NCBI RefSeq assembly: GCF_900764565.1
Contig: NZ_CAAFOM010000230.1
Location: 1 to 8,446 of the forward strand
Direction of reading: 5' to 3'
From: an uncultured Catenibacterium sp.
GTDB taxonomy: Bacteria; Bacillota_I; Bacilli_A; Erysipelotrichales; Coprobacillaceae
Length of the DNA stretch: 8,446 nucleotides
The notes beneath the pieces were generated by a model, which was not told the DNA's origin, did no database searches, and saw only the letters and a list, made by a program, of their open reading frames with translations. Position 1 is the first letter of the stretch. The number at the start of each line of letters is the position of its first letter. The translations under genes were made by a program, and so were the position numbers. This document shows positions 6,401 to 8,446 of the stretch, piece after piece.

Positions 6401-7675
6401 AATACTGTACACTTAGAAAATGAATATAAATCTAAAAAAGTCTCATTCACACAAGAAATGAAGGATGATAGATGGACTATTCTATGTCCTCAGATGTCTC
6501 CTATTCATTTCCAGTTTGTAGAAACAGCAATGAATTCAGAAGGTTATAACTTCGTGGTATTACCTTCAGTAGATAAAGAAGCTGTAGACCAGGGATTAAA
6601 GTATGTCAATAATGATGCATGTTATCCAAGTATCTTAGTAACAGGTCAGATGATGAATGCCTTGAATTCAGGTAAGTATGATCCTCATAAAGTAGCATTG
6701 ATCATCTCACAGACAGGTGGAGGATGTCGTGCAACAAACTATATTGCGTTTATTAGAAAAGCATTAAAGGATGCACATATGGATTATGTACCTGTTATTT
6801 CCGCAAACTTACAGGGATTAGAATCTAACCCAGGCTTTAAGATCACTTATAAGGTGGCTAAGAAGGTTATTATTGGGGCTATGTATGGTGACTTATTCAT
6901 GAGAGTCTTATATCGTGTAAGACCTTATGAAAAGGTGAAAGGTTCAGCTAATGAATTATATGAATCATGGGTAGAAAAGTGTAAAGAAAACGTTGAAAAT
7001 GGTTCTATGAAGGAATTTAAGAAGAACGTTTATCAGATTGTAAAGGAATTTGATGAATTACCACTTCTAGATATTAAGAAACCTAGAGTAGGTCTTGTAG
7101 GAGAAATCCTTGTAAAATTCCACCCTACTGCCAATAATGAGATTGTAAAGATTATTGAAGAAGAAGGCGCAGAAGCAGTTATGCCAGATCTCATTGACTT
7201 CTTCCAGTATTGTTTCTACAATACTCAGTATGAACATGAACATTATGATGCAAGCTGGAAATCAGCTAAGTTATGTAATGTAGCGATTAAACTCGTAGAC
7301 TTCTTAAGAAAAGATATGATTAAGGCATTAGAAGCATCAAATCGTTTTGATGCACCCCATCCTATTGATCAAATTGCGAAGAAAGCAAGTGAAGTTGTTT
7401 CTATTGGTAACCAGACAGGTGAAGGATGGTTCTTAACTGGTGAAATGATTGAACTCATTGATGAAGGTGCACCAAATATCGTATGTATGCAGCCATTTGC
7501 CTGCTTACCTAACCATGTAACAGGCAAGGGTGTTATTAAGGCATTAAGAAGAAAATATCCACAGTCTAACATCGTTGCGATTGATTACGATCCAGGGGCT
7601 AGTGAAACTAACCAGCTTAACCGTATTAAATTGATGTTATCAACAGCATTTAAGAACATGGAATCATCTAAATAG
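3449..7675 (+). CDS. Fused double acyl-CoA dehydratase activase and dehydratase-like protein (BadF/HgdC-type x2 + DUF2229/COG3580 + COG3581)
   Basis: This 1408-residue cytoplasmic protein is a full-length member of a large anaerobe family. Residues about 4-255 and 319-575 are two ASKHA-fold ATPase domains of the 2-hydroxyacyl-CoA dehydratase activator type. Each has GIDVGSTT (6-13 and 323-330), a GG(E/Q)D motif (102-105 and 422-425), and two cysteines where activators bind a shared [4Fe-4S] cluster (C123 and C162; C445 and C484). Residues 605-631 hold a four-cysteine motif. From about 670 to 1000 comes the COG3580-like half with CYPAK (C721), NCP (C763) and GCG (C934). From about 1007 to 1400 comes the COG3581-like half with CYP (C1058), GCRATNY (C1093) and ACLP (C1352). 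These cysteines likely hold iron-sulfur centres. ATP-driven electron transfer from the activase to the dehydratase-like part is inferred from the family; the substrate is unknown. The start follows AGAAGGA (3433-3439), nine bases upstream. Confidence 0.92.
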   Translation: MKYYLGIDVGSTTVKLYLTDENDKCLFSKYTRHFSDVRKTIYELLIEVKDQMGDIDLYPVMTGSGGLSLADKLGISFIQEVIACTKTVETYIPQTDVVIELGGEDAKITYFEGQLEQRMNGTCAGGTGAFIDQMATLLKTDAAGLNEYAKNYKTIYPIASRCGVFAKTDIQPLINEGVSKEDIAVSIFQAVVNQTISGLACGKPIRGNVAFLGGPLYFMDQLRERFIETLGLTEDEIIFPQNSQLFVAMGACLNAKEKVENPLNISKIIEDLEGLSDSPTELTNVLEPLFNDEAELKEFRERHFTHITKKRTLKKYKGKVFLGIDVGSTTSKIIMTDDQGAILYSFYSSNEGNPLQLIMSLMKEIYQMLPEGCYIAKAGVTGYGEALIKAALKVDIGEVETIAHYTAAKAYEPDVDFILDIGGQDMKAITIRDNVIQNISLNEACSAGCGSFLETFAKSLGYKIEEFAELALKSKHPIDLGSRCTVFMNSKVKQAQKEGASVEDISAGLSYSVIKNALYKVIKLRSKEDIGKHVVVQGGTFYNEAVLRAFEKETGIEVVRPDIAGLMGAYGMARIAIENDDNEPSTILSLEEIEALTYDTKIRNCGKCTNNCMLTITSFNDGREYISGNRCERGANLPMTSKKLPNLYDYKYGRIFGYKSLSKDDAKRGEVGIPRVLNMYENYPFWHTFFTQLGFRVVLSARSSKKIYEKGIESIPSENACYPAKISHGHIENLIERGIPFIFYPSVAYERKEYEDAGNNYNCPVVASYPEVIRNNVDSLEEHNVKYKNPFLSLNNPKTLFKVMKESLAEYDISDKEMHNAIDKAYKELARARKDIEVKGQEALEWMHKNNKKGIVLAGRPYHVDPEINHGIASLITSEGFCVLTEDSVCNLNKENLDLRVVDQWTYHSRLYRAAEFVTTQPDLELIQLTSFGCGLDAVTSDQVAELLQARGKIYTLIKIDEASNLGPIRIRIRSLKATVKKKDNTVHLENEYKSKKVSFTQEMKDDRWTILCPQMSPIHFQFVETAMNSEGYNFVVLPSVDKEAVDQGLKYVNNDACYPSILVTGQMMNALNSGKYDPHKVALIISQTGGGCRATNYIAFIRKALKDAHMDYVPVISANLQGLESNPGFKITYKVAKKVIIGAMYGDLFMRVLYRVRPYEKVKGSANELYESWVEKCKENVENGSMKEFKKNVYQIVKEFDELPLLDIKKPRVGLVGEILVKFHPTANNEIVKIIEEEGAEAVMPDLIDFFQYCFYNTQYEHEHYDASWKSAKLCNVAIKLVDFLRKDMIKALEASNRFDAPHPIDQIAKKASEVVSIGNQTGEGWFLTGEMIELIDEGAPNIVCMQPFACLPNHVTGKGVIKALRRKYPQSNIVAIDYDPGASETNQLNRIKLMLSTAFKNMESSK

Positions 7676-7686
7676 TGGAGGAAGAT

Positions 7687-8007
7687 ATGGAAGATGGACA
7701 TTCCACCCCGCCCTCGCGAGGTAGGGCTATTCTAGGCTTTATAAGATCAAAACTGAATTATAATAAGATTTCTGTATTAAAGAAATTAGCCTGTAAGGAT
7801 AACCCTGTAATATATAGACGTGTATTACAAGAATTAGGCGACTACAAGTATAAAAAGAAACCTGTGAAGGGTATAACCCTTTCACAGGCTGATTATGATA
7901 CATGCTGCCTTATATTAACTGTAATGGTTGAGAAAGATTTCGATTATTATTATGATCAGGGAGATGTCAAACGTACAATAGAGCGTATGATTGACTTACT
8001 GAGTTAG
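7687..8007 (+). CDS. Small protein of unknown function between the activase gene and rnmV
   Basis: I do not recognise this protein of about 106 residues. An in-frame GTG at 7675 overlaps the activase stop by one base. The ATG at 7687 is the better start, because GGAGG (7677-7681) lies five bases before it and itself adjoins the activase TAG, which implies translational coupling. After an odd N-terminus (GHSTPPSRGRA) the sequence is basic and helical in character (IRSKLNYNKISVLKKLACKD). It then has a KYKKKP patch and an acidic, tyrosine-rich C-terminus (DFDYYYDQGDVKRTIERM). It has no membrane span and no catalytic motif; the cysteines (LACKD, DTCCL) do not form a cluster motif. The N-terminal codons coincide with a GC-rich palindrome unlike the rest of the gene. 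A 12-bp hairpin sits mid-gene. The next gene begins nine bases after its stop. Confidence 0.7.
   Translation: MEDGHSTPPSRGRAILGFIRSKLNYNKISVLKKLACKDNPVIYRRVLQELGDYKYKKKPVKGITLSQADYDTCCLILTVMVEKDFDYYYDQGDVKRTIERMIDLLS
7710..7727. repeat. GC-rich palindrome inside the 5' end of the small gene
   Basis: GCCCT (7710-7714) pairs with AGGGC (7723-7727). Within this lies the perfect 10-bp palindrome CCTCGCGAGG (7712-7721), an alternative fold. Bases 7701-7727 are 20 of 27 G or C, in a window that is otherwise strongly AT-rich. They use codons scarce nearby (CCG, CCC, TCG, CGA, AGG). It lies about 25 bases after the start codon, so the RNA fold could affect translation. It may be a small inserted repeat; I cannot name a repeat family. 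Confidence 0.5.
7861..7888 (+). other. Strong RNA hairpin within the small gene
   Basis: CCTGTGAAGGGT (7861-7872) pairs with ACCCTTTCACAGG (7876-7888), leaving a single bulged T and an ATA loop: a 12-bp stem. It has no T-run after it, so it is not an ordinary terminator. It encodes KPVKGITLSQ in the small protein. It could be an mRNA processing or pausing site 129 bases before rnmV, or a coincidence of coding sequence. Confidence 0.5.
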
Positions 8008-8016
8008 GAGATTATT

Positions 8017-8446
8017 GTGAGAAAGATTAAAGAAGTTGTTGTCGTAGAAGGTAAAACAGATACCGCAACACTTAAACAGTTATTTGATGTAGATACAATT
8101 GAAACATCTGGGTCAGGAATTAACGAAGATATTCTATCTCTCATTAAGACTGCTGCTTCAACACGTGGTGTCATTGTCTTAACAGATCCTGATTATCCTG
8201 GTACACAGATTAGAAATAAAGTCATTCAGGCTGTACCTAATGCGAAGCATGCTTTTGTCGCAAAAAAAGATGCCAAGGGTGTTAAGAAACTTGGTATTGC
8301 GGAAGCAAGACATGATGCAATTATTGAAGCATTAGAGAATGCAGTCACATTTAGTGATACAGAAGAATCTATTTCCTGGGATGAATTTATTGATCTAGAT
8401 GTATTAGGAAATAAGAAGAGAAGACTACAGGTCTATGATGCCTTTC
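8017..8446 (+). CDS. rnmV: Ribonuclease M5 (5S rRNA maturation), 3' end beyond the window
   Basis: The 143 residues present are the TOPRIM domain of RNase M5, which cuts both strands of the precursor 5S rRNA duplex to yield mature 5S rRNA, helped in Bacillus by ribosomal protein L18. VVVVEGKTDT holds the conserved glutamate (E11), and LTDPDYPG holds the metal-binding DxD (D57 and D59). The segment TIETSGSGINEDIL and the match of PNAKHAFV to the usual PGCKHAF distinguish it from primase-type TOPRIM proteins. Full-length enzymes are about 180-190 residues, so the C-terminal RNA-binding region is mostly missing here only because the window ends. The start is GTG at 8017, with AGGAG (8006-8010) six bases before it overlapping the end of the small gene. 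The tight spacing suggests cotranscription with the activase and small genes, unlike the tatD/ksgA setting known in Bacillus. Confidence 0.9.
   Translation, partial: MRKIKEVVVVEGKTDTATLKQLFDVDTIETSGSGINEDILSLIKTAASTRGVIVLTDPDYPGTQIRNKVIQAVPNAKHAFVAKKDAKGVKKLGIAEARHDAIIEALENAVTFSDTEESISWDEFIDLDVLGNKKRRLQVYDAF

Noticed and set aside
7717..7724. Shared 8-mer CGAGGTAG with the transposon end (88-95), suggesting a second element copy
   Set aside because: The surrounding sequences and hairpins do not align, so an 8-base match is not evidence of common origin.

Overview
The window is AT-rich, with Shine-Dalgarno-led genes all on the + strand. It looks like a low-GC Firmicute from an anaerobic habitat. 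Two features support this: iron-sulfur proteins of the 2-hydroxyacyl-CoA dehydratase activase type, and RNase M5, which is typical of low-GC Gram-positives. Codon choice (AGA, TTA, GAA, ATT) and the activase/RNase M5 pairing make a gut Erysipelotrichia-like organism plausible, but that placement is inference.

Layout. (1) Positions 1-100 look like the right end of an IS200/IS605- or IS607-type transposon. Two stem-loops followed by GGTAGTTCAC form the typical 3' end of a TnpB guide (omega) RNA. (2) Positions 101-526 are the remnant of a gene cut by that element and also broken by an in-frame TAA. (3) Positions 527-3285 carry a likely operon opening with a promoter and a tandem 11-bp repeat. 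Its genes are a self-inhibited Fic protein with a C-terminal winged helix, a stand-alone ABC-type ATPase of the COG3910 kind, and a flavodoxin-like/2[4Fe-4S] protein (EFR1 type). A strong hairpin terminator ends it. (4) Positions 3286-8446 hold a second unit with its own promoter region. It starts with a 1408-residue fusion of two acyl-CoA dehydratase activase domains and two dehydratase-like halves. A small unrecognised gene follows, carrying a GC-rich palindrome and a long hairpin, and then rnmV (RNase M5), which runs off the window.

How the genes may work together. The giant protein belongs to a family in which ATP hydrolysis drives electrons to very low potential for reductive or dehydration chemistry. 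Such activases need a reduced ferredoxin or flavodoxin, and the protein encoded just upstream combines both fold types, so it is a candidate donor. The terminator between them means they are probably transcribed separately. The tight coupling of activase, small gene and rnmV suggests cotranscription with an rRNA-maturation enzyme, with no obvious biochemical link. No CRISPR array, tRNA or rRNA was seen. I did not find a convincing new defence system. The least explained parts are the small gene with its two RNA-like structures, and the true substrate of the fusion protein.
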